Assembly (NCBI RefSeq): GCF_900113115.1
Contig: NZ_FOOF01000002.1
Coordinates: 248,001 to 312,000, forward strand
DNA length: 64,000 nucleotides
Source of the DNA: Duganella sp. CF458
Lineage (GTDB): Bacteria > Pseudomonadota > Gammaproteobacteria > Burkholderiales > Burkholderiaceae_D
Direction of reading: 5' to 3'
The notes beneath the pieces were generated by a model, which was given only the letters and a program-made list of their open reading frames with translations, did no database searches and was not told where the DNA came from. Below are positions 27,861-37,247 of the stretch, one piece after another; the first letter of the stretch is position 1; every line of letters starts with the position of its first letter. A program made the position numbers and the translations under genes.

Positions 27861-28961
27861 ATGTCCCTCGACAGCCTTATCGCCAAGACGATCCGCCAGG
27901 ATGTGCGTTCCGACCACATCTACCATGTGCCGGATGCCAGCGGATTTATCAAGCTGGATGCGATGGAGAATCCCTATGTGCTGCCGAGCCACCTGCATCA
28001 TGAACTGGCCAACCGCATTGCCAGCGTTGCGCTGAACCGCTACCCGGTCGCCAGCTACGAAACCATCAAGCAGCGCATGCGCGCCAAGCTCGGCGTGCCC
28101 GCCGGTTATGACGTCATGCTGGGCAACGGCTCGGACGAGCTGATCGCCATCATGGCGCAAGCCTGCGCGTTGCAACCGGCGGAAGGACGCCGCGCCGTGA
28201 TGATGGCGCCCGCGCCTTCCTTCGTGATGTTCCAGCGCTCCGCCATGGTGGCTGGCATGGACTTCGTCGGCGTGCCGCTGGCGGCCGACTTGACGCTCGA
28301 CCTGCCTGCCATGCTGGCGGCGATCGCGCAGCACCAGCCGGCGCTGGTGTTCCTGGCCTACCCGAACAACCCGACCGGCAACCTGTTCCCGGCCGGCGAT
28401 ATCGAGCAAGTCATCAGAGCGTTGGGCGACAAGGGCCTGTGTGTCGTCGATGAAGCGTATGAGCCATTTGCGCAACAGAGCTTCATGGGCCGCCTGCCGG
28501 AATTCCCCAACCTGATCGTCATGCGCACATTGTCGAAACTTGGCCTGGCGGGCATCCGCCTTGGCTATATGTCGTGCGCACCAGCCCTGCTGGAACAATT
28601 CGACAAGATCCGCCCACCCTACAACGTCAACGTCCTGACCCAGGCCGCCGCCGAATTCTGCCTCGACCACCTCGAGGTCCTGAATCAGCAAGCCGCCCTG
28701 CTGCGCCAACAGCGCAGCGAGCTGTCGGCGGCACTGGCGAACTTGCCGGGTGTCAATGTTTTCCCCTCGGCGGCAAACTTCATCCTCATTCGCGTACCGA
28801 ACTCCGAGCAGGCGCATGCCAAACTGTTGGAGCGCAAGGTATTGATCAAAAATGTGGGTAGAATGCACAATGTACTGGCCAACTGCCTGCGCATCACGGT
28901 CAGCACGCCCGAGGAAAACGCAATCATGCTGGACGGCTTGAAAGCCGCCCTGGCATCCTGA
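27861..28961 (+). CDS. hisC: Histidinol-phosphate aminotransferase
   Basis: A 366-residue PLP-dependent class I/II aminotransferase that converts imidazole acetol phosphate to histidinol phosphate. The pyridoxal lysine is Lys226 in TLSKLGLAGIRLGY. YPNNPTGN and the C-terminal LRITVSTPEEN are typical. Two ATGs lie close together at 27855 and 27861; I chose 27861 because AGGAG at 27848-27852 stands eight bases before it but only two before the other. Confidence 0.97.
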   Translation: MSLDSLIAKTIRQDVRSDHIYHVPDASGFIKLDAMENPYVLPSHLHHELANRIASVALNRYPVASYETIKQRMRAKLGVPAGYDVMLGNGSDELIAIMAQACALQPAEGRRAVMMAPAPSFVMFQRSAMVAGMDFVGVPLAADLTLDLPAMLAAIAQHQPALVFLAYPNNPTGNLFPAGDIEQVIRALGDKGLCVVDEAYEPFAQQSFMGRLPEFPNLIVMRTLSKLGLAGIRLGYMSCAPALLEQFDKIRPPYNVNVLTQAAAEFCLDHLEVLNQQAALLRQQRSELSAALANLPGVNVFPSAANFILIRVPNSEQAHAKLLERKVLIKNVGRMHNVLANCLRITVSTPEENAIMLDGLKAALAS

Positions 28962-28982
28962 AGCGAAAACCAAGAGCTTTTC

Positions 28983-29573
28983 ATGAACCGCACCGCAGAA
29001 ATCACTCGCAACACCAGCGAGACCCAGGTCCGCGTTGCCATCAACCTCGATGGCACCGGCGCCCAGAAGCTGAACACGGGCGTGCCTTTCCTCGACCATA
29101 TGCTGGACCAGATCGCCCGCCACGGCCTGATCGACCTCGATATCGAAGCCACCGGCGACACCCAGATCGACAACCACCACACGGTGGAAGACGTGGGCAT
29201 CACGCTGGGCATGGCGGTCGCCAAGGCGATTGGCGACAAGAAGGGCATCCGCCGCTACGGCCACGCCTATGTGCCGCTGGATGAAGCGCTGTCGCGCGTC
29301 GTCGTCGACTTTTCCGGCCGCCCGGGCATCGAATACCATATCCCGTTCACCCGCGCGATGATCGGCGCGTTCGACGTCGACCTGACGCTGGAATTCTTCC
29401 GCGGCTTCGTCAACCATGCGGGCGTCACGCTGCACATCGACAACCTGCGCGGCACCAATGCGCACCACCAGTGCGAAACCGTGTTCAAGGCTTTCGGCCG
29501 CGCCCTGCGCATGGCCAGCGAGCTTGACCCGCGCGCTGCCGGCGCCATCCCGTCCACCAAAGGAAGCCTGTAA
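28983..29573 (+). CDS. hisB: Imidazoleglycerol-phosphate dehydratase
   Basis: A 196-residue monofunctional dehydratase (no fused histidinol phosphatase as in enterobacteria). The manganese-binding histidine clusters are visible: [24 protein letters not shown], and the later [20 protein letters not shown]. The histidinol-phosphate phosphatase must be encoded elsewhere. 21 bases separate it from hisC. Confidence 0.98.
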   Translation: MNRTAEITRNTSETQVRVAINLDGTGAQKLNTGVPFLDHMLDQIARHGLIDLDIEATGDTQIDNHHTVEDVGITLGMAVAKAIGDKKGIRRYGHAYVPLDEALSRVVVDFSGRPGIEYHIPFTRAMIGAFDVDLTLEFFRGFVNHAGVTLHIDNLRGTNAHHQCETVFKAFGRALRMASELDPRAAGAIPSTKGSL

Positions 29574-29593
29574 CGACACTACGGCTGACTGAC

Positions 29594-30235
29594 ATGAAAA
29601 AAATCGTAGTAGTCGATTACGGCATGGGCAACCTGCGCTCCGTAGCGCAGGCATTGCGCGCAGTGGCACCCGAAGCCGAAGTGCTGATTTCCGGCGATCC
29701 GGCCGCGATTGATGCCGCCGAACGCATCGTGCTGCCCGGCCAGGGCGCCATGCGCGACTGCATGCGCAGCCTGGACGAATCGGGCGTGCGCGATGCACTG
29801 ATGCGCGCCGCGGCCAGCAAGCCGATGATGGGCGTGTGCGTGGGCGAACAGATGCTGTTCGACGTCAGCGAAGAAGGCGGCAATACGCCGGGCCTGGGGC
29901 TGTTGCCCGGCAAGGTGGTGCGCTTCCAGCTCGACGGCATGCTGCAGGAAGACGGTTCGCGCTTTAAGGTGCCGCAGATGGGCTGGAACCAGGTGCGCCA
30001 ACGTGCGCCGCACGCGATGTGGGAAGGCATTCCCGACCATGCGTGGTTCTACTTCGTGCACAGTTACTTCGCGCAGCCCGCCCAGGCGCAGCACAGCGCG
30101 GCGGAAACCGTGTACGGCCAGCCATTCTGCTGCGCGGTCGCCCGCGACAATATTTTTGCCACACAGTTCCACCCTGAAAAGAGTGCCGCCACCGGCCTGC
30201 AACTGTACAAAAATTTCATCCACTGGAATCCTTAA
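29594..30235 (+). CDS. hisH: Imidazole glycerol phosphate synthase, glutaminase subunit
   Basis: A 213-residue class I glutamine amidotransferase. The nucleophile is Cys82 in GVCVGEQML, and the His-Glu pair lies in [11 protein letters not shown]. The opening [13 protein letters not shown] is typical. It supplies ammonia to HisF to form the imidazole ring. The hisA gene follows after 16 bases. Confidence 0.97.
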   Translation: MKKIVVVDYGMGNLRSVAQALRAVAPEAEVLISGDPAAIDAAERIVLPGQGAMRDCMRSLDESGVRDALMRAAASKPMMGVCVGEQMLFDVSEEGGNTPGLGLLPGKVVRFQLDGMLQEDGSRFKVPQMGWNQVRQRAPHAMWEGIPDHAWFYFVHSYFAQPAQAQHSAAETVYGQPFCCAVARDNIFATQFHPEKSAATGLQLYKNFIHWNP

Positions 30236-30251
30236 CCTCAAGAACAACATC

Positions 30252-31016
30252 ATGCTGCTCATTCCTGCTATCGACCTCAAGGATGGTCACTGCGTTCGCC
30301 TGAAACAGGGCGATATGGAACTTGCAACCGTCTTTTCCGACGACCCCGGCAAGATGGCCCGCCATTGGCTCGAGCAAGGCGCGCGCCGCCTGCACCTGGT
30401 GGACCTGAACGGTGCCTTTGCCGGCAAGCCGAAGAACGAAGGCGCCGTGAAGTCCATCCTGCGGGCCGTGCAAGACTATGCGGAAGAATTCGACCTGCCT
30501 GAAATCCCGGTGCAACTGGGCGGCGGCATCCGCGACCTCGACACCATCGAGCGCTACCTCGATGACGGCATCAGCTACATCATCATCGGCACTGCCGCCG
30601 TGAAGAGCCCCGGCTTCGTGCACGATGCCTGCGGCGCCTTCCCCGGCCACATCATCGTTGGCCTGGACGCCAAGGACGGCAAGGTGGCGACCGACGGCTG
30701 GAGCAAGCTGTCCGGCCACGAGGTGATCGACCTGGCGCAGAAGTTCGAAGGCTACGGTGTCGAATCGATCATCTACACCGACATCGGCCGCGACGGCATG
30801 ATGGGCGGCGTGAACATCGAGGCCACCGTGCGCCTGGCGCAGGCGGTGCGCATCCCGGTCATCGCCTCCGGCGGCCTGCACAACCTGGGCGACGTGGAAG
30901 CCCTGTGTGCCGTGCAAGACGAAGGCATCGAAGGCGTGATCTGCGGCCGTTCGATCTATGAAGGCACGCTGGACCTGGCTTCGGCGCAGGAACGTGCCGA
31001 CGAACTTTCAGAGTAA
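30252..31016 (+). CDS. hisA: ProFAR isomerase (phosphoribosylformimino-AICAR isomerase)
   Basis: A 254-residue TIM barrel. The acid/base aspartates lie in AIDLKDG at the start and in [14 protein letters not shown]; the phosphate sites GGGIRDL and ASGGLHN are intact. It isomerises ProFAR to PRFAR. Sequence and fold are related to HisF, its neighbour, by ancient duplication. It ends seven bases before hisF. Confidence 0.98.
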   Translation: MLLIPAIDLKDGHCVRLKQGDMELATVFSDDPGKMARHWLEQGARRLHLVDLNGAFAGKPKNEGAVKSILRAVQDYAEEFDLPEIPVQLGGGIRDLDTIERYLDDGISYIIIGTAAVKSPGFVHDACGAFPGHIIVGLDAKDGKVATDGWSKLSGHEVIDLAQKFEGYGVESIIYTDIGRDGMMGGVNIEATVRLAQAVRIPVIASGGLHNLGDVEALCAVQDEGIEGVICGRSIYEGTLDLASAQERADELSE

Positions 31017-31023
31017 ACAAAAT

Positions 31024-31785
31024 ATGCTGGCTAAACGCATCATCCCCTGCCTCGACGTGACCGATGGCCGCGTTGTGAAAGGGGTCAACTTCACCGAACT
31101 GCGCGACGCCGGCGACCCGGTGGAAATCGCACGCCGTTACGACGAGCAAGGGGCGGACGAACTGACCTTCCTCGACATTACCGCCTCGAGCGACAACCGC
31201 GACCTGATCCTGCACATCATCGAAGCCGTGGCGTCGCAAGTGTTCATCCCGCTGACCGTGGGCGGCGGCGTGCGCCAGGTGGCCGATGTGCGCCGCCTGC
31301 TGAATGCCGGCGCCGACAAGGTCAGCATGAACACCTCCGCCGTAACCAATCCGCAACTGGTGTACGAAGCATCGCAAAAGCACGGCAGCCAATGCATCGT
31401 GGTGGCGATCGACGCCAAGAACGTCGCGCCCGGCAAGTGGGAAGTGTTCACCCACGGCGGCCGCAACGCGACCGGCCTCGATGCGGTCGAATGGGCGCGC
31501 AAGATGGCCGAGCTGGGCGCCGGCGAACTGCTGCTGACCAGCATGGACCGCGACGGCACCAAGTCCGGTTTCGACCTGGGCCTGACCCGGGCCGTGAGCG
31601 ATGCGGTCAACATCCCGGTGATCGCATCGGGCGGCGTGGGCGGCCTGCAAGACCTGGCCGACGGCGTCAAACTGGGCCACGCCGATGCGGTGCTGGCGGC
31701 CAGCATCTTCCACTACGGCCAGCACACCGTACAGGAAGCCAAGCAATTCATGGCGGCGCAGGGCATCCCCATGCGCCTTTCTTAA
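31024..31785 (+). CDS. hisF: Imidazole glycerol phosphate synthase, cyclase subunit
   Basis: A 253-residue TIM barrel that closes the imidazole ring with ammonia from HisH, releasing AICAR. The catalytic aspartates are in [14 protein letters not shown] and [11 protein letters not shown]; the phosphate loops VGGGVRQV and ASGGVGG are intact. The gene is followed after 17 bases by hisI. Confidence 0.98.
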   Translation: MLAKRIIPCLDVTDGRVVKGVNFTELRDAGDPVEIARRYDEQGADELTFLDITASSDNRDLILHIIEAVASQVFIPLTVGGGVRQVADVRRLLNAGADKVSMNTSAVTNPQLVYEASQKHGSQCIVVAIDAKNVAPGKWEVFTHGGRNATGLDAVEWARKMAELGAGELLLTSMDRDGTKSGFDLGLTRAVSDAVNIPVIASGGVGGLQDLADGVKLGHADAVLAASIFHYGQHTVQEAKQFMAAQGIPMRLS

Positions 31786-31802
31786 ACTTCGGGGAACACA
31801 CA

Positions 31803-32228
31803 ATGGCCACCGCAATTGCAGCGAATGTCGCCAAAGCCAAATGGCTGAACAAGGTGAAGTGGGACGAGCATGGCCTGGTGCCGGTCATCGCACAGGAAGC
31901 CGGCAGCAATGATGTGCTGATGTTCGCGTGGATGAACCGGGATGCGCTCTACAAAACCGTCGAGCTGGGCGAGGCCGTTTACTGGAGCCGCTCGCGCAAG
32001 AAGCTGTGGCACAAGGGCGAAGAGTCGGGCCACGTGCAGAAAGTGCTGGAAATCCGCCTCGATTGCGACGAAGACGTGGTGCTGCTGAAGATCGAGCAGG
32101 CAGGCGATATCGCCTGCCATACCGGCCGCCATTCCTGCTTCTTCAACAAGTTCGAGAATGGCGACTGGCAGAACACCGAGCCGGTGCTGAAAGACCCTGA
32201 AGAGATTTACGCGGAAGTGAAAAAATGA
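31803..32228 (+). CDS. hisI: Phosphoribosyl-AMP cyclohydrolase
   Basis: A 141-residue zinc enzyme that opens the adenine ring of PR-AMP. Recognisable segments are [37 protein letters not shown] and the metal region [27 protein letters not shown]. It is separate from hisE (fused in enterobacteria) and overlaps it by four bases. Confidence 0.98.
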   Translation: MATAIAANVAKAKWLNKVKWDEHGLVPVIAQEAGSNDVLMFAWMNRDALYKTVELGEAVYWSRSRKKLWHKGEESGHVQKVLEIRLDCDEDVVLLKIEQAGDIACHTGRHSCFFNKFENGDWQNTEPVLKDPEEIYAEVKK

Positions 32229-32554
32229 GCAATGTACTGGACCGCGTGGCGGCCACCATCGAAGCGCGCAAGGGCGGCGACCCGTCGTCGTCCTACGTCG
32301 CCAAGCTGTTTTCCAAGGGCGACGATGCGATCCTGAAAAAGATCGGCGAGGAAGCCACCGAGACCGTGATGGCGGCGAAAGACGCCCGCGTCAGCGGCGA
32401 TGCGTCGAAAGTGCTGTACGAATGCGCCGACCTGTGGTTCCATTCGCTGGTGCTGCTGGCGCAATTCGAGTTGTCGCCGCAGCAGGTACTTGATGAGCTG
32501 GCGCGCCGCGAAGGCTTGTCCGGCCTGGAAGAAAAAGCATCCCGTAAGGAATAA
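32225..32554 (+). CDS. hisE: Phosphoribosyl-ATP pyrophosphatase
   Basis: A 109-residue all-alpha MazG-like pyrophosphohydrolase for step two of the pathway. The metal-binding pattern [15 protein letters not shown] and the later [13 protein letters not shown] are typical. ATGA overlap with hisI. It is the last his gene before the HIT protein, whose GTG comes two bases after the stop. Confidence 0.97.
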   Translation: MSNVLDRVAATIEARKGGDPSSSYVAKLFSKGDDAILKKIGEEATETVMAAKDARVSGDASKVLYECADLWFHSLVLLAQFELSPQQVLDELARREGLSGLEEKASRKE

Positions 32555-32556
32555 TT

Positions 32557-32931
32557 GTGGAAAATTGCCTGTTCTGCAAGATTGCAGCCAAACAGATCCC
32601 GTCGACCGTGGTGCATGAAGACGAGGACTTGATGGTGTTTAAGGACATCCACCCGGCCGCGCCGGTACACTTGCTGATCATCCCGAAACAGCACCTGTCG
32701 ACCTTGTCCGACTGCAAACCGGAGCACGCGCCCTTGCTGGGCAAGATGCTGGCGCTGGTGCCGCAACTGGCTGAGCAGCATGAGATTGCCGTTGCCTACG
32801 AGGCGGATGGCACGCCGACCCGCGGCTACAAGACCCTGATCAACAGCGGTCCGGATGGCGGCCAGGAGGTGTACCACCTGCATATGCACCTGTACGGCGG
32901 GCCGCGGCCATGGCGCGGCATGCGGACTTGA
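32557..32931 (+). CDS. HIT-family nucleotide hydrolase (HinT-like)
   Basis: A 124-residue histidine-triad protein with the signature HLHMHLYGG near the C-terminus and the opening CLFCKIAAKQIPSTVVHEDED. Such enzymes hydrolyse nucleoside phosphoramidates. The GTG start at 32557 sits directly behind hisE, a conserved position in Burkholderiales. Its last residues (RPWRGMRT) are usual for the HinT branch. Confidence 0.94.
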   Translation: MENCLFCKIAAKQIPSTVVHEDEDLMVFKDIHPAAPVHLLIIPKQHLSTLSDCKPEHAPLLGKMLALVPQLAEQHEIAVAYEADGTPTRGYKTLINSGPDGGQEVYHLHMHLYGGPRPWRGMRT

Positions 32932-32965
32932 GATTATGACAAGCACATGACAGGGGCGCTTCGCG

Positions 32966-32971
32966 TATACT
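32966..32971 (+). promoter_or_regulatory. -10 box upstream of tatA
   Basis: TATACT lies 33 bases upstream of the tatA ATG in the only sizeable gap (73 bases) between the his cluster and tatABC. No good -35 box is visible at the right distance. Confidence 0.35.
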
Positions 32972-33004
32972 GTCCCAACGAATGATTCTTTTAGGGGTTT
33001 TGTA

Positions 33005-33238
33005 ATGGGTTCTATGAGCATTTGGCACTGGCTGATCGTCCTGGTAGTCGTCATGCTGGTATTCGGCACCAAGAAACTGGGCAATATCGGCTCCGACCTG
33101 GGCAAGGCCGTCAAGGGCTTCAAGGATGGCGTCAAGGGCAACGAGGAAGAGAAGCCGGCACAGCCGGCTCCGCCGGCGGCCCAGGTGACCGACAAGGGCA
33201 CCATCGAAGTCGAAGCCAAGGAAAAGACCAAGCAGTAA
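33005..33238 (+). CDS. tatA: Sec-independent protein translocase subunit TatA
   Basis: A 77-residue protein with one N-terminal membrane helix ([15 protein letters not shown]), the [21 protein letters not shown] amphipathic helix and a charged tail. TatA forms the pore for folded twin-arginine substrates. AGGGG stands eight bases before the ATG at 33005; an internal ATG at 33014 is also possible. Confidence 0.97.
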   Translation: MGSMSIWHWLIVLVVVMLVFGTKKLGNIGSDLGKAVKGFKDGVKGNEEEKPAQPAPPAAQVTDKGTIEVEAKEKTKQ

Positions 33239-33244
33239 TCAGCA

Positions 33245-33742
33245 ATGATCGACCTCGGTCTTACCAAAATTGCCGTCATCGGGGTAGTGGCCCTGGTCGT
33301 CATCGGTCCTGAAAAGCTGCCCAAGGTGGCGCGCATGGCCGGGACGCTGTACGGTCGCGCCCAGCGTTACCTGAACGACGTCAAATCCGAAGTCTCGCGC
33401 GAGATGGAGTTGGACGAGCTGAAGAACCTGCGCAAGCAGGCCGAAGAAGCCGCCAGCACCTTCAAGGACGAGATGGAAAACTCCATCGGCAAGGATATGG
33501 CGGAAGTCGAGGCGGCGCTGCGCGACCAGCCGATGGCCACGCCAGCGCTGGACCTGTACACCCCGACCAACGAAGACATGGCGCGCAAGGCCAAGGATTT
33601 CCGCCGCAAGCGCGTGGTGCGCAGTGCGGCCGTGCCGCTGTGGTACAAGCAGCAGGCTGGCGTCCGCACCCACGTCATCTCCGGCGCGGCGCGCATGAAG
33701 CGCCACCGCCCCGGCAGCCGCAAGAACGCATCGTTTTTCTAA
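33245..33742 (+). CDS. tatB: Twin-arginine translocase subunit TatB
   Basis: A 165-residue TatB with N-terminal membrane helix, the GPEKLPKVARMAGTLYGRAQRY amphipathic helix and a long charged coiled region (about 45-90). TatB binds Tat signal peptides together with TatC. The C-terminal 45 residues are basic and include RRKRVVRSAAVPLWY, typical of beta-proteobacterial TatB. It abuts tatC without a gap. Confidence 0.96.
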   Translation: MIDLGLTKIAVIGVVALVVIGPEKLPKVARMAGTLYGRAQRYLNDVKSEVSREMELDELKNLRKQAEEAASTFKDEMENSIGKDMAEVEAALRDQPMATPALDLYTPTNEDMARKAKDFRRKRVVRSAAVPLWYKQQAGVRTHVISGAARMKRHRPGSRKNASFF

Positions 33743-34501
33743 ATGAGTCAACAACAACCCGTCGAAGAAACCTTCATCAGCCACCTGGTTGAGCTGCGCG
33801 ATCGCCTGGTCAAGGCCAGCATCGGCATCGCGGTGGTGACGGCGCTGCTCGGCTTCGGCATCGGCCCGTCCCGGATCTATGACCTGATCGCAGCGCCGAT
33901 GATTGCCGCCATGCCGGTAGGCTCGAAGATGATCGCCACCAGCGTCATCTCGCCCTTCCTGGTGCCGATGAAGGTGACGCTGCTGTTCGGCTTCATCCTG
34001 TCGCTGCCATGGGTGCTGTACCAGATGTGGGCCTTCGTGGCGCCCGGTTTGTACCAGCACGAAAAGCGCCTGGTGGCGCCGCTGGTGATCGCGTCCTCGT
34101 CGCTGTTCATGGCGGGCGTGGCGTTCTGCTACTTCCTGGTGTTCGGCAAAGTGTTCGCCTTCATCAACCAGGTCTCGCCGACCTCGATTGCGGTGATGCC
34201 GGATATCGAGAACTACCTCGACTTTGTGATGTCGATGTGCCTGGCCTTCGGCTGCGCGTTTGAAGTGCCGGTGGTGGTGGTGGTGCTGGTGCGCATGGGG
34301 CTGGTGTCCGTCGCCAAGCTGAAGGAGTGGCGCGGTTATGTGATCGTGGCCGCTTTCGTGATCGCCGCGATTGTGACCCCGCCCGATGTCGTCAGCCAGT
34401 TCTCGCTGGCTATCCCGATGTGGCTGCTGTTTGAAATTGGCGTGATCCTGTCGCCGATGTTCGTCAAGGCCACCACGGCGCCGGAAGAAAAAGCTGATTA
34501 A
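33743..34501 (+). CDS. tatC: Twin-arginine translocase subunit TatC
   Basis: A 252-residue, six-helix membrane protein. The opening EETFISHLVELRDRLVKA, the PWVLYQMWAFVAPGLYQHEKR loop and the conserved Glu of FGCAFEVPV are family hallmarks. TatC recognises the twin-arginine signal. It is last in tatABC, and converges on the small gene to its right with only three bases between stops. Confidence 0.97.
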   Translation: MSQQQPVEETFISHLVELRDRLVKASIGIAVVTALLGFGIGPSRIYDLIAAPMIAAMPVGSKMIATSVISPFLVPMKVTLLFGFILSLPWVLYQMWAFVAPGLYQHEKRLVAPLVIASSSLFMAGVAFCYFLVFGKVFAFINQVSPTSIAVMPDIENYLDFVMSMCLAFGCAFEVPVVVVVLVRMGLVSVAKLKEWRGYVIVAAFVIAAIVTPPDVVSQFSLAIPMWLLFEIGVILSPMFVKATTAPEEKAD

Positions 34502-34504
34502 GGA

Positions 34505-34789
34505 TCAAAAGAAGATCTTTACCGTATTTGCACTGACGAGTATCAGGGTAATGATATTCAAAACCCAGAGCGGCCGCATTTTCCTCGTCAGCCGCAATTC
34601 AAGTTCTGCAAGCAAAGTACGCATTTCCGCGCGCGAGATTGCCCGATCGGCATCATTCGCCACAGGTTGACTTAGCGCAAGTTTCAACGCGTCGGCATGT
34701 GCTTCGGCATGCTCGCGCAGCACACCTGCATCGACCAGCGTTTTCACGAATTGGGCTGTATCAAACCGGACCGGCATGGTCATGGCCAC
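34505..34789 (-). CDS. Small DUF1640-like coiled-coil membrane protein
   Basis: A 94-residue protein (90 if the second ATG at 34777 is used). The segment FDTAQFVKTLVDAGVLREHAEAHADALKLAL follows the pattern of the CCDC90/DUF1640 family; a coiled-coil stretch (RAEMRTLLAELELRLTRKM) and one C-terminal membrane helix (about 72-90) complete it. Function in bacteria is unknown. The overall plan, coiled coil plus C-terminal anchor, resembles that of the small proteins at 11943 and 14082, without clear sequence similarity. Its stop codon is three bases from that of tatC. Confidence 0.75.
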   Translation of the reverse strand: MAMTMPVRFDTAQFVKTLVDAGVLREHAEAHADALKLALSQPVANDADRAISRAEMRTLLAELELRLTRKMRPLWVLNIITLILVSANTVKIFF

Positions 34790-34854
34790 TCCCTTGATTC
34801 ATGTTAGCAGAATCGCCCCGCGGCGCGCGCGGGGCATAGGGCAGCTTAGACCGC

Positions 34855-36786
34855 TTACTGCATCAACTCTTTGATCACGCGTACAGGTGCGCTGCCATAG
34901 CTCAGGAAGTCTTCGTGGAATTCCTTGAGCGAGAACTTGCTGCCCAGGGCGGCGCGGCGCTGTTCGCGCAGCTCCATGATTTCGGAGTAGCCGGAGAAAT
35001 AGCTGGTGAGCTGCACCGAGGTGAGCTGCGCCCGGCGCCACTTCTCTTTGGCTTCGGCGCCGGTCTGGAAGGCCTGGCGGGTCAGCAGGTCGATCGCTTC
35101 CTGCTCCGTCATGCCCTGCACATGCACGCTGTAGTCGAGGATAGTGTTGGTCACGCTGCGCAGGTTCCACTTCGAGTACATCAGCCACATTTCAGGATCG
35201 TTGTTGCCGTAGCCTGATTCGAGCATCATGCGCTCGCTGTACACCGCCCAGCCTTCCACCATCGCGCCATTGCCGAAGATCGACTTCACGATCGACGGCG
35301 ACTTGTTGGCGTACACCAGCTGCGCATAATGGCCGGGGATGGCTTCGTGCATGTTCAGGATCTGCAGGATCCAGTGGTTGTACTCGCGCAGCGTGGATTC
35401 GGCCTGCTCGGGCGTGACGTCGTCCAGTGGCGTCACGTTGTAGTAGGTGCGGTCTTGCGGGCGGTACGGGCCGGGAGCCTCGATGCTGGCGCCGGCCACG
35501 CCGCGCTGGTAGGCAGGCGTCTCGCGTACCACCAGCGGCTTGTTCGGGTCCAGCGTCAGCAGGTCGTTCTTCACCACCCAGTCCTGCAGCACGGGGATCT
35601 GGCGGCGGATCTCGGGGAAGAATTCCTCGCGCGGCACATGGTTGGACGAGAGCTTGTCGATCATCATGCCGATCTTGGCGAAGCGATCGGAAGGCTTGGC
35701 TTTGTCGGCCAGGTACTTCGGCCACAGGTCGTCCGAGATGCGGTCCATGTTCGACAGCAGTTGTTCGCGGGTCGCCAGCGCTTTCTGGTAAGTCTGTTCG
35801 GCGTTGCTGCCGGACTGGATGTCGTAGCCGAACTTCGCTTCGTACAGCTCTTTGCCGATGCGGAAGGAGCGTGCGCCGCTGACGGCCAGCGACTTGTCCA
35901 GTTCACCGAGCCAGGCGGCATACGCCTGCACGGCTACCTTGGCGGCCGCAATGCGCTGCGCGTACAGGTTCTTTTCATTGGCGTTGAGGATCGAATCCTG
36001 CGCCTGCTTGTCCAGGTCGGACAATACCGCCAGTACGCCCGGCGCCTGGTCGATGGCCAGCTTCACGTGCTCGCGGGTCGGGTTCGTGATGTTGTTGCGT
36101 GCCGCTTCGTAATACGCCGGCACGCTGCCGATGCGGCGCAGCAGGGTGCGCAAGCGCTGCGGCCTGGCCGCGTATTCGGTGTTCAGCACGAAATCGATCG
36201 GGCCGGCGACGTTGTAGATGGCCGGGTTCCATTCCCACTCGCGGAAGGTAGTCAGGTACCAGCGGTCCGAGTTCAGCTTGTTCTGCAGCAGGCCAAGGTC
36301 GCTGCGCTGTTTCGGCGACAGCTGCCTGGCGTCGATCTTGCCGAATTTTTCCAGCCATTCATTGATGAAGGCAAGCTGCTGGTCGCGGTAAGCCTGGTCG
36401 GGAACGGTCAGTTGGGCGGCGGTGTCGTACTTGCCGACCGAGATGGCGGTCTCGGGATCGATGCGCCACAGGGCACCGAGGAACTGGTTGGCCTGGCTGT
36501 CGAAAGCCTTGTCCTGGCGGCGTTCGGCCGGCATCGGCTTGCTGGCGACTGCCGATTTGGCATTGCCTGCCCTGGATTTGCCGGCATTCTTGCCAGAGGA
36601 CTTGCCGCCCCGGGTGGATTTGGACGACGATTTGCCGGTTTTGCCGGGTTTGCCTTTACTGCTGGACTTCTTGCTGACGGCCGTCTTGGCCGGCGCGTTG
36701 GATTTCTTGCTCTTCGTCGCGGCGTCGACCGGCGACAGGGCCAGGCTCAACATCATCGCGGCGAGGGCGATTTTGGTTTTCATCAT
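34855..36786 (-). CDS. DUF885-family (metallopeptidase-like) secreted protein with Lys/Ser/Gly-rich N-terminal region
   Basis: A 643-residue protein. After a signal peptide (about 1-22) comes a low-complexity stretch of about 65 residues very rich in Lys, Ser and Gly. The remaining 550 residues are a DUF885 domain, with the zinc-binding motif HEAIPGHY typical of the family and the RSVTNTILDYSVH region. The family is believed to consist of metal-dependent carboxypeptidase-like enzymes, mostly uncharacterised. The basic stretch is unusual; it could bind peptidoglycan, LPS or nucleic acid. The gene begins 36 bases after the hypothetical gene to its right and may be transcribed with it. Confidence 0.88.
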   Translation of the reverse strand: MMKTKIALAAMMLSLALSPVDAATKSKKSNAPAKTAVSKKSSSKGKPGKTGKSSSKSTRGGKSSGKNAGKSRAGNAKSAVASKPMPAERRQDKAFDSQANQFLGALWRIDPETAISVGKYDTAAQLTVPDQAYRDQQLAFINEWLEKFGKIDARQLSPKQRSDLGLLQNKLNSDRWYLTTFREWEWNPAIYNVAGPIDFVLNTEYAARPQRLRTLLRRIGSVPAYYEAARNNITNPTREHVKLAIDQAPGVLAVLSDLDKQAQDSILNANEKNLYAQRIAAAKVAVQAYAAWLGELDKSLAVSGARSFRIGKELYEAKFGYDIQSGSNAEQTYQKALATREQLLSNMDRISDDLWPKYLADKAKPSDRFAKIGMMIDKLSSNHVPREEFFPEIRRQIPVLQDWVVKNDLLTLDPNKPLVVRETPAYQRGVAGASIEAPGPYRPQDRTYYNVTPLDDVTPEQAESTLREYNHWILQILNMHEAIPGHYAQLVYANKSPSIVKSIFGNGAMVEGWAVYSERMMLESGYGNNDPEMWLMYSKWNLRSVTNTILDYSVHVQGMTEQEAIDLLTRQAFQTGAEAKEKWRRAQLTSVQLTSYFSGYSEIMELREQRRAALGSKFSLKEFHEDFLSYGSAPVRVIKELMQ

Positions 36787-36821
36787 GTTTCAACCTATTG
36801 CTAGTGCAGCGTGGGAGAGTA

Positions 36822-37247
36822 TCACAAGCCAAGTGCCTCCCGCGCCCGGACGGGGTCCAGGCCCCTGGCTTGCGCGGCCGCATCGGGCGGCAGCCATTGT
36901 GGAAAAGGGACTTCCTGGTTAACGTGCTTGCCGGATGCGGTGTGCAATTGCCGCACGCGCGCCAGCGCGTTGGCCGGCAGTTCGCCCGCCAATGCCGCAA
37001 CGGCAGGCCACAGGCGGCGATGGACCAGCGTCAGCTTGCCCCCTAACAGGCGGCAGACCAGGATGTCGTCGTGCTCCTGCACTTCGCTCAACACCGCGAA
37101 AATGCGCTTGCCTTCAGGGTGGCCCCACCAGCTGCCCTTGATGGGGGCGCCGACGATGGCCTCCGTCAACGTAGGAGCCTTGCCGCGCGCCGATGCCAGC
37201 ACGACTCCTCGCTGTTCGACGAACGTCAACGCCTGTTGCGCGTTCAT
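36822..37247 (-). CDS. Conserved hypothetical protein
   Basis: A 141-residue protein that I cannot assign. It has no signal peptide or membrane helix. WWGHPEGKRIFAVLSEVQEHDDILVCRLLGGKLTLVHRRLWPAV looks like a compact alpha/beta domain, preceded by a helical segment. The start at 37247 overlaps the stop of the DUF2785 gene by four bases (ATGA), so the long open frame extending to 37649 is not real in its first part. Translation coupling suggests a functional link to the genes upstream. Confidence 0.7.
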   Translation of the reverse strand: MNAQQALTFVEQRGVVLASARGKAPTLTEAIVGAPIKGSWWGHPEGKRIFAVLSEVQEHDDILVCRLLGGKLTLVHRRLWPAVAALAGELPANALARVRQLHTASGKHVNQEVPFPQWLPPDAAAQARGLDPVRAREALGL

